From positions 1 through 60,300 of the forward strand of contig CAIVHG010000021.1 of the NCBI GenBank assembly GCA_903905655.1: 60,300 nucleotides of DNA, written 5' to 3'. This document shows positions 9,096 to 17,618 of the stretch, piece by piece (position 1 is the stretch's first letter; every line of letters begins with the position of its first letter). The position numbers and the translations under genes are program-made. A model generated the notes under the pieces. The model did not search any database. It saw only the letters and a list, made by a program, of their open reading frames with translations, and had not been told where the DNA came from. This DNA is from an uncultured beta proteobacterium (GTDB lineage Bacteria > Pseudomonadota > Gammaproteobacteria > Burkholderiales > SG8-41).

Positions 9096-9191
9096 GGACT
9101 CAGCTTGTTGAAGATGGATGAAAAGTCGAATACGTGCGCCTAGCTAGTGCTAGCGACGGCGGAACGCGCACCAACAGCAATTATCCACTCG

Positions 9192-10199
9192 TCATGGTGA
9201 ACTGGCCATGAGAGATCGAAGCGCATCGTGGATGTGCACGGGCAATGTCACCCCTTGTTCGCTCCGCTTCGCTCGTTCCGCGAAAGCGCGCTCAGAAGGA
9301 ATTCGAACCGCCTCCGCGCCAGGCTGGCGAGGCAGCGCCCGGAGCTGGCTCAGCATTTCGCTCAACTGGTCGTGGAACTCTTCTCGTGGCATCAGGATGC
9401 CGGGATCCACGACGATGAAGAGAAAGCCATCGCCTATTACGTTTCCGTTCGCCCGCCGCGAGCCGGCGAGGATACCGAGCGCTTGTACGACCAGCGATAG
9501 TCCGTATCCCTTATGGCCGCCGAAGGGCAGCAGGCCCCCTTTTAAGATTTCTCGCGCTGATGTGGTGGGCCGGCCCTCCGCATCGACTCCCATCCCCTCG
9601 GGAAACTGCTTGTCGAGCATGGCGTACAAAATAACTTCGCCCCACATGGTCGAGGCAGTACCCATGTCGAAGATCAGCGGATCGGGCGTGCACGGCAATG
9701 CAAATCCGATTGGATTGGTCCCCAGCACCGGCCTTATTGCGCCCGGTGGCACGACATTGCCGGCACTAGCCGCCGTGTGAATTGCAATGAGGCCCTGGCG
9801 GGCGATGTGCTCCAGGTAGTAGGCGTTACGCCCGCTGTACCAACAATTGGACACGCCAACAATCGCCATGCCGTGTGTGCGCGCCTTTTCCGCCGCCAGG
9901 CTGGCGCCGCGGAGCACGGGCACATAGCCGACGTGATTCCCGCCGTCGATAAGCGCTGACGTCGGCGTGTCGTGAATAATTGAAACAGAATTGCACGGAA
10001 GACGAAAGTTGGGGTGATCCGCAATCGCGAGAATCCGAGGAAGCCCTGCGAACTCGTACCCGCACAACATGTTGTCGACGAGATGATCGGTGATCGTGCG
10101 AGCCTCTTCCAGCTCGAACCCCAGCCCCTGAAGCGCCGCTGCGCCAAGAGCGAGAGCGTCGGCAACGCTGAGATTTATCCGATCCGTTACGAGTTCCAT
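9192..10199 (-). CDS. LDH2/malate dehydrogenase-type oxidoreductase lacking the Ser-His motif
   Basis: A 335-residue protein of the NAD(P)H-dependent 2-oxo acid reductase family (malate, ureidoglycolate, YiaK, DpkA types). Family marks are LGTNPIGFALP near 167, the FDMGTAS segment and GGHKGYGLSLVVQALG near 235. Two catalytic patterns differ from the norm. The usual G-H-D-S-H-G near residue 45 reads GYEFAG, and the later S-H-H-F-G region reads CWYSGR. Two other genes in the window (45776 and 53290) share these changes. ATG 10199 is the third possible start and begins the family's first helix; earlier ATGs add a non-homologous leader. The gene is divergent from the Bug gene at 10372, with repeated operator-like sequence between them. 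Confidence 0.85.
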   Translation of the reverse strand: MELVTDRINLSVADALALGAAALQGLGFELEEARTITDHLVDNMLCGYEFAGLPRILAIADHPNFRLPCNSVSIIHDTPTSALIDGGNHVGYVPVLRGASLAAEKARTHGMAIVGVSNCWYSGRNAYYLEHIARQGLIAIHTAASAGNVVPPGAIRPVLGTNPIGFALPCTPDPLIFDMGTASTMWGEVILYAMLDKQFPEGMGVDAEGRPTTSAREILKGGLLPFGGHKGYGLSLVVQALGILAGSRRANGNVIGDGFLFIVVDPGILMPREEFHDQLSEMLSQLRALPRQPGAEAVRIPSERAFAERAKRSEQGVTLPVHIHDALRSLMASSP

Positions 10200-10258
10200 G
10201 ATGCTGGGTCCATGAATTGTAAATTCGCGCAGCATAAGATAGCATGATCTACCTTGCC

Positions 10259-10335
10259 GGCGTTTCAAACGCCTGTTCTGTGCAAACGCCTATTCTGGGG
10301 TTAATACATACTGCCGCACGGAAACGCCTTTTGAC
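10259..10335. promoter_or_regulatory. Operator-like repeats between divergent LDH2 and Bug genes
   Basis: A perfect palindrome GGCGTTT-C-AAACGCC sits at 10259-10273. Its right half belongs to a 15-base direct repeat (CAAACGCCT-x-TTCTG) at 10266-10280 and 10283-10297, and a third AAACGCCTTTTG lies at 10322-10333. The spacing of 17 and about 38 bases and the position between divergent start codons suit a dimeric regulator. No regulator gene is in the window, so this is inference. Confidence 0.4.
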
Positions 10336-10371
10336 AGCTTGAGAATATAACGACTGCACGGAGGAGGATTT

Positions 10372-11349
10372 ATGTCTGCTGCTCGCTCGTCTGTTTATGT
10401 TCTTGCATGGATGTTTCCGCTAGGCGCAATGCTCGGCGGAGATATGGCCTGCGCACAGGATTTCCCGACCAAGCAGGTGCGCGTCATCACCTCCGAAGCA
10501 GGGGGCGGCAGCGATCTACCGGCGCGCGTGCTTACGCAGGGTCTCACTCCAATTTTCGGGCAGCCCATCGTCATCGAAAATCGCGGCGGCGGCCCCATCA
10601 CCGCAGCCGACGCCATGCAGAAGGCGGCGCCCGATGGCTATACGCTGCTGTTCTACGGCAATTCGCTGTGGACGCTGCCCTTGATGCGCACGGGCTTGAA
10701 CTACGACATGAACAGGGATTACGCGCCGATCTCGATGGCGATCGTGACGCCCGAGGTACTCGTCGTGCATCCTTCGCTGCCGGTGAAGTCGGTGAAGGAA
10801 CTGATCGCCTTCATCAAGGCCCGGCCCGGCCAGCTCAATAATTCGTCCGCCTCAGGTGGATCGGCGAATAATCTAGCGGCGGAATTGTTCAAGTCTATGG
10901 CAGGGCTCAACATGGTGCGCATCGCGTACAAAGGCCATGCGTCCGCGCTCAACGCCGTGGCCGGTGGCGAAGTGCAGGTCTTTTTCCCGGTAGTAGGCCC
11001 GGGGATGCAGTTGGTGAAAACCGGCAGGCTGCGAGCGCTGGCCGTGACCAGCGCTCAGCCGACCTCGCTGGCACCCGGCATCCCCACGGTGGCGTCGTCG
11101 GGCCTGCCCGGATATGTTTCAGTGTTTACGGCCGGCATGTTTGCGCCGGCCGGCACACCTGCCGCCATCATCTCAAAATTGAACCGCGACATCGCGCAGG
11201 TGCTGCAGCGGCCCGAGGTCAAGGAGAAGCTCTTCGGCATGGGCATGGATGCCATGGGCGGTACACCCCAGGAATTTGCGGCAGCCCTCAAGGACGAGAT
11301 GAACGTGATGGGCAAGGTCATCAAGGAACGAAACATCCGCGACGACTAA
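10372..11349 (+). CDS. Bug/TctC-family periplasmic solute receptor (GGGSD subgroup)
   Basis: A 325-residue secreted receptor. Its signal peptide is long, with cleavage near ACAQD at about residue 29. The mature part begins DFPTKQVRVITSEAGGGSD, so the ligand loop has Glu-Ala-Gly-Gly-Gly-Ser-Asp instead of the common PFAPGG-x-x-D. Other marks are VIENRGGGPI near 65, APDGYTLL near 85, VHPSLPVKSVKEL near 130 and the end KERNIRDD. The same loop and C-terminal pattern recur in the genes at 24018, 31038 and 38223, suggesting local duplication. A GGAGGAGG ribosome site precedes the ATG. It is divergent from the LDH2-type gene; no downstream partner follows on this strand. Confidence 0.93.
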   Translation: MSAARSSVYVLAWMFPLGAMLGGDMACAQDFPTKQVRVITSEAGGGSDLPARVLTQGLTPIFGQPIVIENRGGGPITAADAMQKAAPDGYTLLFYGNSLWTLPLMRTGLNYDMNRDYAPISMAIVTPEVLVVHPSLPVKSVKELIAFIKARPGQLNNSSASGGSANNLAAELFKSMAGLNMVRIAYKGHASALNAVAGGEVQVFFPVVGPGMQLVKTGRLRALAVTSAQPTSLAPGIPTVASSGLPGYVSVFTAGMFAPAGTPAAIISKLNRDIAQVLQRPEVKEKLFGMGMDAMGGTPQEFAAALKDEMNVMGKVIKERNIRDD

Positions 11350-11410
11350 AGCGCAGAACCCGATGCTAGTTGTCTGCGTCCCGGCGCGGACAGCCAGTGC
11401 ATTGCGATCG

Positions 11411-12109
11411 CTAGGTGAGCCCCTGCGCAGCCAACAGCGGTTTGCCCGGGCCGCCGCAGAAGTGCGCGAACGCCCACGCGACATCCTTGTGAGTGCTCCT
11501 GACCGACGGCACCACGATGAAATCGAGGTAGTGCTGCACCTCCTCCGGCACCGGCCCCACCAGCACCATGCCTCTTTCCCGGCTCGCCTTGCGGATAAAG
11601 CTGACCGGCAGGAATGCGAGTTCCGTGCCCGATCCACTGAGCACCCGCTCCATGAGTTCAGGACCGTGCGGGTAACGCGTGGTCTTCGCTTTGGTTTGCT
11701 CCAATAGCCCCATCTTCCCGAGCATCTCTTCGATATAGCGGCCGGAGGTTGCAGTGGTGTAGAGAATGGCATCCGCTTCGAGGATGGCGCGCCTGAACGC
11801 AGCCATGCTGAAGATGTCGGGCACGGGCGCCGCGGGGCGGGCCATGACACCCAGCCCCACGCGGCCGATGCTGACACCGCCGTCCTCGACGTTGCCGTGC
11901 GCGCGAAAGAATATTTCCAGCGTGTCCTCCGGCTGCACCACTACGTCGAAGATTTCCCCCTCATCCATGCGCTTGATGCCCTGCGCGCCAAGGTTGTAGG
12001 CGATCTTCACCGTGTGCCCCGTCTCCTTGCGGAATGCCGCCGCGACGTGATCCAGGCCGGGATCGACCGCGCCGCCCGCGAGGGCGGTGATCTCCACCGA
12101 AGCGGCCAT
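11411..12109 (-). CDS. ModA-like substrate-binding-domain protein without signal peptide
   Basis: A 232-residue protein with the fold of molybdate-type periplasmic binding proteins: ITALAGGAVDPGLDHVAAAF at the N terminus, KIAYNLGAQ near 37, DVVVQPEDT near 57 and AFLPVSFIRK near 160. Unlike true ModA it has no signal peptide. The best start (ATG 12109, GAGGAG seven bases upstream) gives MAASVEI directly before the first strand. The protein would therefore stay in the cytoplasm, where it might sense rather than import a ligand. It is the last gene of the seven-gene minus-strand cluster and lies 22 bases after the first CMD-like gene. A missed secretion signal is unlikely, because the longer open frame has no hydrophobic stretch either. 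Confidence 0.8.
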   Translation of the reverse strand: MAASVEITALAGGAVDPGLDHVAAAFRKETGHTVKIAYNLGAQGIKRMDEGEIFDVVVQPEDTLEIFFRAHGNVEDGGVSIGRVGLGVMARPAAPVPDIFSMAAFRRAILEADAILYTTATSGRYIEEMLGKMGLLEQTKAKTTRYPHGPELMERVLSGSGTELAFLPVSFIRKASRERGMVLVGPVPEEVQHYLDFIVVPSVRSTHKDVAWAFAHFCGGPGKPLLAAQGLT

Positions 12110-12131
12110 CGTCATCTCCTCTGAGCACCCG

Positions 12132-12689
12132 TCAGCATATCGGCAGCAGCGGCTCGGTGCGGGCGCGCAATTGCGGATCGTTGGCATTGAGCAGCGTGAT
12201 CAGCATGATGTAGTCGCCGAACAACACGCTCAGCTCCACCAGGCCGCGTTCGCCGAAATGCTCTTTGACCATGGCAAAAGTGCCGGCGCTCACCCGATGC
12301 GTGCGAAAAAACTCGCGTCCATAGTTGATGAGGGCCAGATATCTATCTGAAACTTTCGGCAGCGCGCGGTCTTCGCGCAGCGCGTCGATCAGCGCATTGG
12401 AAATACCGGCCTTCCGGGCGGACGCGGCGTGCGAATTCCACACGTACTGACAATCAAGTTCGCGCGCGGTGACCAGGATCGTGAGTTCGACGATGTCGCC
12501 GCTAAGCGTTGATTCCTTTGTCAGGTAATCCCGCAGCTTCTCCTCCAGCCGGTAGACTTTGGGAACGTAGGCCAGAATGGAGCGCGGCCCGATGTCGGGA
12601 GCCGCACCCAGTTCCTTGACGATTTCATCGAACAGGCCGACCTGCTTTTCAGGAATCTTGTCGCGAGTTGCCACAGCTAAGCGGGGCAT
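12132..12689 (-). CDS. Carboxymuconolactone decarboxylase-like protein, copy 1
   Basis: A 185-residue all-helical protein of the CMD/AhpD superfamily. The family core ELDCQYVWNSHAA lies near residue 79; in place of the AhpD C-x2-C redox pair there is C-x4-N-x-H, as in decarboxylase-like members. The N-terminal half (PEKQVGLFDEIVKEL) and GTFAMVKEHFGERGLVEL near 135 are shared with the next gene upstream, so the two are tandem paralogues. ATG 12689 has GGAG seven bases before it and is preferred to the ATG two codons earlier. CMD proteins may decarboxylate gamma-carboxymuconolactone in protocatechuate breakdown, but this pair is divergent and its substrate is unknown. Position in the operon links it to the ABC importer. 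Confidence 0.85.
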   Translation of the reverse strand: MPRLAVATRDKIPEKQVGLFDEIVKELGAAPDIGPRSILAYVPKVYRLEEKLRDYLTKESTLSGDIVELTILVTARELDCQYVWNSHAASARKAGISNALIDALREDRALPKVSDRYLALINYGREFFRTHRVSAGTFAMVKEHFGERGLVELSVLFGDYIMLITLLNANDPQLRARTEPLLPIC

Positions 12690-12752
12690 TGCCATTCTCC
12701 ATTCATTTTAAGCGCTGGTTTGTTCATGTCATACCTCTGAATTCTGCTGCGG

Positions 12753-13310
12753 CTAGTAAACGGGCGGGACCGGCTTTTTCCCCTCTGAGCGAATCTCCGC
12801 ATCCGTGCCGTTGAGCAGCAGGGAATGCATGTGCAATCTCCCGAACAACATGCCTAAATCCACCACGCCCGCCTCGCCGAACTGCTCTTTGGCCATGGAA
12901 AACGTCCCATAGCTCACGAAATGATTGCGATAGATCTCACGCCCGTAGTAAATGACCGCCAGATGCTTGTCAGAGAGCTTTGGAAGGTCCGTGTCGTTGA
13001 GCAGAGCCTCCAGCAGCTCGCTGGAGAATCCGGCCTTGATGGCGGGCTCGGCATGCCAGTCCCACATGAACTGGCAATCCAGCTCCTGACTGACGACCAG
13101 AAATATCAGATGGATTACGTCCTGGGAGAGCGCGGAGTCGCGTATCAGGTAATCCCCCAACTCACGATCGATCGCCCAGATACGCGGAACGCGGACCAGG
13201 ATGCTCGCTGTCGCATACTTGGACAGTCCATGCTTCTTGGTGAGTTCATCAAACAGGCTACGCTGGTCCTCAGGGACTTGGTCCCGGCTTGCCGGTGACA
13301 AACGACTCAT
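12753..13310 (-). CDS. Carboxymuconolactone decarboxylase-like protein, copy 2
   Basis: A 185-residue paralogue of the following gene, with the core ELDCQFMWDWHAE near residue 79, PEDQRSLFDEL at the N terminus and GTFSMAKEQFGEAGVVDL near 135. The Cys and His of the putative active site are kept. ATG 13310 has a GGAGG site six bases upstream; the ATG two codons earlier overlaps that site. The gene lies 103 bases after the ABC ATPase and 63 before copy 1, all on the minus strand. Two related all-helical chains in tandem could form a heteromer, but independent enzymes are equally possible. Confidence 0.85.
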   Translation of the reverse strand: MSRLSPASRDQVPEDQRSLFDELTKKHGLSKYATASILVRVPRIWAIDRELGDYLIRDSALSQDVIHLIFLVVSQELDCQFMWDWHAEPAIKAGFSSELLEALLNDTDLPKLSDKHLAVIYYGREIYRNHFVSYGTFSMAKEQFGEAGVVDLGMLFGRLHMHSLLLNGTDAEIRSEGKKPVPPVY

Positions 13311-13413
13311 AAGCATCCTCCATACATTTTTAGCTCCTGATTATTTATTTGCCAGAACGATTTGATACCGCCACTGGTTCGCATTCTAGCAGTGCTAGCC
13401 GGCACTGCGCGGT

Positions 13414-14520
13414 TCACATTCTGACTTCTGCCGTCGACGGTAGCACAAATGAATCGTCAACCTTCCAGTTGAGATAAACCGCACCCCCTACATCTGCACG
13501 CCGACTCCGCGCCGTCGGATCGACCACCAGCAATCTCCCGATCGCAGTGTCCACGGCATAGCGCCAGCCTACGCCGCGATACGTCACTTCCCGAACCGTG
13601 CCCGCGAATACCGGGTCGCTGGCGGACCTCTCGGCGCTGATGCTTACACGCTCCGGACGTACCAGTAGTGTCTCGCGCTCATCGACACCGCCGGCTTTCC
13701 CGGGAATCGGGATGAAATGCCCCTCGCATACGATGCCCATCGTGCCGCCCCGCGACTCCGTCTGCCCTGAGAATAGATTGGATTCACCGACGAAGCGCGC
13801 TGCGAATTCCGTCTGCGGCCGCGCATAGAGTTCTTCCGGAGTCCCAACCTGCACCAGCGAACCCGCATCGAGCAGGCCAATGCGGTCGCCGAGCGCAAAT
13901 GCTTCCTCCTGATCGTGCGTCACCACGATCGTAGTGACGCCGGACTCGCGCTGCACGCGGTGCATCTCGGAACGCAGTTCGACCCGCAACTTCGCATCGA
14001 GATTGGAAAACGGCTCATCCAGCAGCAGAATTTCCGGCTCGGTTGCCAGCGCACGTGCGATGGCCACGCGCTGCTGTTCTCCCCCTGACAGCTGCCGCGG
14101 ATAGCGCTCTTCCTTGCCATGCAAACGCGTCAGGTTCAGCAGCGCTTCAACCTGGCGGCTGATTTCAGCGCTGCTGCGGCGCCGCACTTCCATGCCGAAG
14201 GCGATGTTGTCGCGCACTGTCATGTGCACGAACAGCGCATAGTTCTGGAAGACGAATCCGACATTGCGCTTCTGCATCGGTATCGCGGTGATATCGCGGC
14301 CGCCGAGCTCGATGCTTCCCGAGTCCGGCGTGATCAGGCCGCCGATGACGTTCAACAGCGTGCTCTTGCCGCAGCCTGACGGTCCCAGCAGGCAGAAGAT
14401 CTCTCCGCGCTTGACGACTAGCGATACATTGCTGAGCGCACGCACGCTCTCATAAGTCTTGGTGACCCCGGCGATCTGCAGATGGTTCAGATCCTGATTG
14501 GCCTCTAGTGTCGCTGGCAC
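13414..14520 (-). CDS. ABC importer ATP-binding protein, spermidine/iron type
   Basis: A 368-residue ATPase that energises import through the two permeases encoded upstream. It has Walker A GPSGCGKST near 47, Q-loop FVFQNYAL near 90, signature LSGGEQQR near 142, Walker B ILLLDEPFSNLD near 162 and switch histidine VVTHDQEEA near 197. A C-terminal TOBE-type regulatory domain follows from about 240 to the end (LLVRPERVSIS near 277), which fits the PotA/FbpC/CysA class. The start is GTG with GGGAG six bases upstream. It lies 21 bases after the second permease gene. Confidence 0.93.
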   Translation of the reverse strand: MPATLEANQDLNHLQIAGVTKTYESVRALSNVSLVVKRGEIFCLLGPSGCGKSTLLNVIGGLITPDSGSIELGGRDITAIPMQKRNVGFVFQNYALFVHMTVRDNIAFGMEVRRRSSAEISRQVEALLNLTRLHGKEERYPRQLSGGEQQRVAIARALATEPEILLLDEPFSNLDAKLRVELRSEMHRVQRESGVTTIVVTHDQEEAFALGDRIGLLDAGSLVQVGTPEELYARPQTEFAARFVGESNLFSGQTESRGGTMGIVCEGHFIPIPGKAGGVDERETLLVRPERVSISAERSASDPVFAGTVREVTYRGVGWRYAVDTAIGRLLVVDPTARSRRADVGGAVYLNWKVDDSFVLPSTAEVRM

Positions 14521-14541
14521 AACATCTCCCGAATTTTCATC

Positions 14542-15360
14542 CTAATGGTTCAACTCGTTGAGTTCGCCGACCTGGCCGCCAGACAAGAGATTGAGGAGCC
14601 CGACCGAGCGATCCGCAATCGCAATGGCGATGATGGCAACGATGACCATGATCGAACTCACCGCCGCGATCAGCGGGTCCGAGCGCTGCTCGGCGTAGTT
14701 GAAGATCATGACTGGCAGAGTGGTGCGGCCCGGAACCGAGGTGAATATCGAAATCACGGTCTCGTCGAACGACAGGAGGAAGGCCATCACCGCTCCCGAC
14801 AGCACCGGAGACGCCATCAACGGTAGCGTGACGCGCCTGAACACGTAGAGGCGTGTGGCTCCCAGCGTGTAAGCGGCTTTCTCGACATTGGGGTCGATGC
14901 CGGCCAATCCTCCCAGAGACAGTCGCAGCACGAACGGAAATACCACGGCCACGTGGCCGGCGATGAGCCCTCCAGGCGAAGTCGTGATTCCCAATGCAGC
15001 GAACAGCTGCAGCAGGCCGATGGCGATCACCAGGTGCGGCAGCAGCAGCGGCGCCATCACGAAGCCCTGGATGAATTTGCTGCCGCGAAAACTGTAGCGC
15101 ACCAGCGCCAGCGCGCTCGTCAGCCCCAGCACGCTGGCGATGACCGCAACCGCCGCAGCCGCTTCGACACTGAACAGGAAGGCCTGAACAAAGGAACGCT
15201 CGGTGAACGCTTCAAGAAACCAGCGCAGACCCCAGTGCTGCGGTGGAAACCGGACGGAGCCCTCTGCGGTGAGCGACACGGTGACGACGACCGCGATCGG
15301 CATCACGATCAGCGCCGCCATCAGCCAGGAATAAACGCGCAGAAGGTTGAATCTCATCAT
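14542..15360 (-). CDS. ABC importer permease, PotC-like
   Basis: A 272-residue inner-membrane protein with six likely transmembrane segments. The cytoplasmic EAA-type loop (EKAAYTLGATRLYVFRRV) near residue 165 docks to the ATPase. The N-terminal segment around LMAALIVMPIAVVV is the first helix. PotC-like proteins pair with a PotB-like partner, which is encoded directly upstream. The two genes overlap by four bases (ATGA at 15357-15360), showing translational coupling. Only transport of a small organic or metal ligand can be inferred. Confidence 0.92.
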   Translation of the reverse strand: MMRFNLLRVYSWLMAALIVMPIAVVVTVSLTAEGSVRFPPQHWGLRWFLEAFTERSFVQAFLFSVEAAAAVAVIASVLGLTSALALVRYSFRGSKFIQGFVMAPLLLPHLVIAIGLLQLFAALGITTSPGGLIAGHVAVVFPFVLRLSLGGLAGIDPNVEKAAYTLGATRLYVFRRVTLPLMASPVLSGAVMAFLLSFDETVISIFTSVPGRTTLPVMIFNYAEQRSDPLIAAVSSIMVIVAIIAIAIADRSVGLLNLLSGGQVGELNELNH

Positions 15361-16232
15361 GCCTGCTTCTGCAGTGTCAGTCCGGAGACGAGCATGCGGC
15401 CCACCAGCTTCGCGGAAATGTAGAGCAGCACGCCGTTGAAGGCGAGCAATATAACGCAGATCGCGAAGCCGAACGGCCAGTTATAGAGCACCAGTATCTG
15501 CTGGTTGATCAACTGCGCCAGCATCTTGTAGCCGGAGCCGCCTAGCATCATCGGCAGTACAAAGGACGTGACTGAAAGCGAGAACACCGCGAAGCATCCC
15601 GAAATGATGCCGGGCACGCTCAATGGGAAAACGATACGCCGCAATATGGTCCAGGTGCCCGCCCCCAGGCTGCGCGCGGCAGACAGCATCTTCGCATCGA
15701 TGGTGCTCAGGCTGGCAACGAGAGACAGCACCATGAACGGCGCCAGCGTGTAGACCAGCCCGATCAGCACCCCAGCCCGGCTGAAGAGCAGGTTCATGTG
15801 AAAATCCGGGATCACCTGCGCAATGATCTGCTCGAACGGGTTCTTGGGCCCGATGACCAGTGTCAGAGCATAGGAACGGACGACCACGCTGATCAGCAAC
15901 GGCGACAGCACGGCCAGAGCGATGTAACGGCGGGCGCGATCCGAACCGAACCTCAGGTAGTACGCAATGGGATAGCCAAGCACCAGCGCGCTCACCGCCG
16001 CGAGAGCGCCAGTGAGCGCGGTATTGAGGAGTACCCCGAGATAGAAACTATCCTCGAAGAAGCTGAGGTAATTCTCGAGCGTGTAGCCGCCCGTGCCCGT
16101 GAAGCTGGAGACGAGCAAACCGACGAATGGAAGCGCAACGAATAGAACGATGACTAGGACCGTGGGCGTCAGCATCAGCGCTGGCGCGATTGCGGTGCCC
16201 TGCCCCGGCCTGGTCGTAAGATGTTTCTGCAT
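15357..16232 (-). CDS. ABC importer permease, PotB-like
   Basis: A 291-residue inner-membrane protein. The first helix is ALMLTPTVLVIVLFVALPFVG near residue 18. The EAA-type coupling loop (AARSLGAGTWTILRRIVFP) lies near 195, followed by GIISGCFAVFSLS. Size and order match PotB of polyamine importers and the matching subunits of 2-aminoethylphosphonate or thiamine importers. It is 73 bases downstream of the binding-protein gene and overlaps the next permease by four bases. Confidence 0.92.
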   Translation of the reverse strand: MQKHLTTRPGQGTAIAPALMLTPTVLVIVLFVALPFVGLLVSSFTGTGGYTLENYLSFFEDSFYLGVLLNTALTGALAAVSALVLGYPIAYYLRFGSDRARRYIALAVLSPLLISVVVRSYALTLVIGPKNPFEQIIAQVIPDFHMNLLFSRAGVLIGLVYTLAPFMVLSLVASLSTIDAKMLSAARSLGAGTWTILRRIVFPLSVPGIISGCFAVFSLSVTSFVLPMMLGGSGYKMLAQLINQQILVLYNWPFGFAICVILLAFNGVLLYISAKLVGRMLVSGLTLQKQA

Positions 16233-16305
16233 GCGGCCGCTTATGCTGCTACAGCACCGGCCAGCGCTCCCTCGGCCTTGCCTATGACGACATCGAGCAT
16301 CGCCG

Positions 16306-17445
16306 TTAGCCTTCGATCTCCTTATTCCACCTCTTTATCCAGTCCGCGAGCCGCTCCTGCATTCCGTCCCAGTCGATCGAAAGCACCTTGCCCTTTGCGG
16401 CGTAAAACACTTCAAGATCCCTGGGAACGCTGATACCACCCACTACCGGCGAGTAGCCCACCTCGGTCGGCATGCAAGCTTGCACTTCCTTGGAGAGCAT
16501 CCAGTCGACGAAAGCTGCCGCTGCTGAAGGATGCGGCGCATCCTTGATGATTTCCAGATGTATGTTGCTGGCGACCACCCCCTCCTCCGGCTGGATGAAG
16601 CTGATCGGGTTGCCCAATTGCTTCTGATCCACCATGCGCGCGGCGTTGACCGCTCCGATCCATACGTGCTCGTCCAAAAAGGCGGTGTCGAATTGTGGCG
16701 CTGTCGAAAAAATGGTGTAAAGGTTGGGCTTTAACTTCGCGAGGCTCGCAAAGCCGGGGTCAATATTGGCTACGCTGCCGCCATTGATCAGCGCCGCAGC
16801 GGCAAGCGTCCCCTGCCCTACCGGAACCGTGATGCTGTAAATGCCCACGTGCCCCTTGAACTTCGGGTCCCACAGATCTTTCCACCCAACCGGCGCAGCC
16901 CAGCCTTTCTCCTTGAACACCTTGGTGTTGTAGCCGATGCCGTAGAGGCCGGTGCCGATCATGGCGCCGGTATTGGGCTGCGGTTTGAACTTGGGATCGA
17001 TATTCACAAGATTGGGAACGAGCTTCGGAGTGATGGGAACGAACACCCCAGCCTTGAATCCGCGGTACGCCTCGGCATTGCTGCTCCACATCACGTCGAT
17101 CGTGGGGCGGCTGCGTTGCGCCACCACTTTTGCGAGAGTCTGAGAAGGTTGAGCCGGCAGGTACTCGACCCGAACGTTGTATTTCTTCTGGAAACCGTCG
17201 ATCGCGCATTTCTGCAGGCCATTCTGAACTGTGCCGCCGAGCCCGGCGAAGACCATGCTTTCTTCCAGCTTGGGAGTTGGCGCCGCAGCGGTCGCGGGTC
17301 TGGCCGTGCCCGCCTGCGCGAGCAGGGTGAGAGGCCGCAAAGTATCGGCGGAAGATATCTGGCTGTCGCAAACGATGCCCGCGAGCGCCAGCAGCGCAAC
17401 CGCGGTTGCTTGGCGTAGAGTGGCGTTGCCGATTTTGCTATTCAT
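16306..17445 (-). CDS. ABC importer periplasmic binding protein, PotD/AfuA-like
   Basis: A 379-residue exported binding protein for the importer encoded downstream. The signal peptide (KIGNATLRQ, then a hydrophobic core ending near residue 28) is followed by a low-complexity Ala/Thr/Pro linker to about 60. The binding fold then starts with ESMVFAGLGGTVQ and continues through IDVMWSSNAEAYRG near 125, GIGYNTKVFKEKGW near 180 and FVDWMLSKEVQ near 322. The family covers polyamines, Fe3+, thiamine and phosphonates; no feature fixes the ligand. ATG 17445 has a G-rich site upstream and begins the signal peptide, whereas the longer open frame adds 29 non-hydrophobic residues. It is the first gene of the operon. 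Confidence 0.9.
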   Translation of the reverse strand: MNSKIGNATLRQATAVALLALAGIVCDSQISSADTLRPLTLLAQAGTARPATAAAPTPKLEESMVFAGLGGTVQNGLQKCAIDGFQKKYNVRVEYLPAQPSQTLAKVVAQRSRPTIDVMWSSNAEAYRGFKAGVFVPITPKLVPNLVNIDPKFKPQPNTGAMIGTGLYGIGYNTKVFKEKGWAAPVGWKDLWDPKFKGHVGIYSITVPVGQGTLAAAALINGGSVANIDPGFASLAKLKPNLYTIFSTAPQFDTAFLDEHVWIGAVNAARMVDQKQLGNPISFIQPEEGVVASNIHLEIIKDAPHPSAAAAFVDWMLSKEVQACMPTEVGYSPVVGGISVPRDLEVFYAAKGKVLSIDWDGMQERLADWIKRWNKEIEG

Positions 17446-17618
17446 CCGAGCCCCCATTGTTTGATCAACGGAATCGCAAGCGCTGTCCTGTTTCATAAGA
17501 ACTCTGAGCAGGTTGTTCCACGGCTTGCACACGACTTTTTGTTTTCATTGTAGCGCCCCACCTGTTGTGATACAAGTTCGCGACCTGCAGCTACGTTATT
17601 GTTGCTGCAGGTCCATTA
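17446..17618. other. Upstream region of the ABC importer operon
   Basis: No open frame with support is seen. A short repeat CTGCAG occurs at 17585-17590 and 17605-17610. The stretch presumably holds the promoter of the minus-strand operon and ends at the inverted-repeat element. Confidence 0.4.

Noticed and set aside
10331-10352. TTGACA followed by TATAAC as promoter of the Bug gene
   Set aside because: The spacer is only 9 bases, too short for a sigma-70 promoter.
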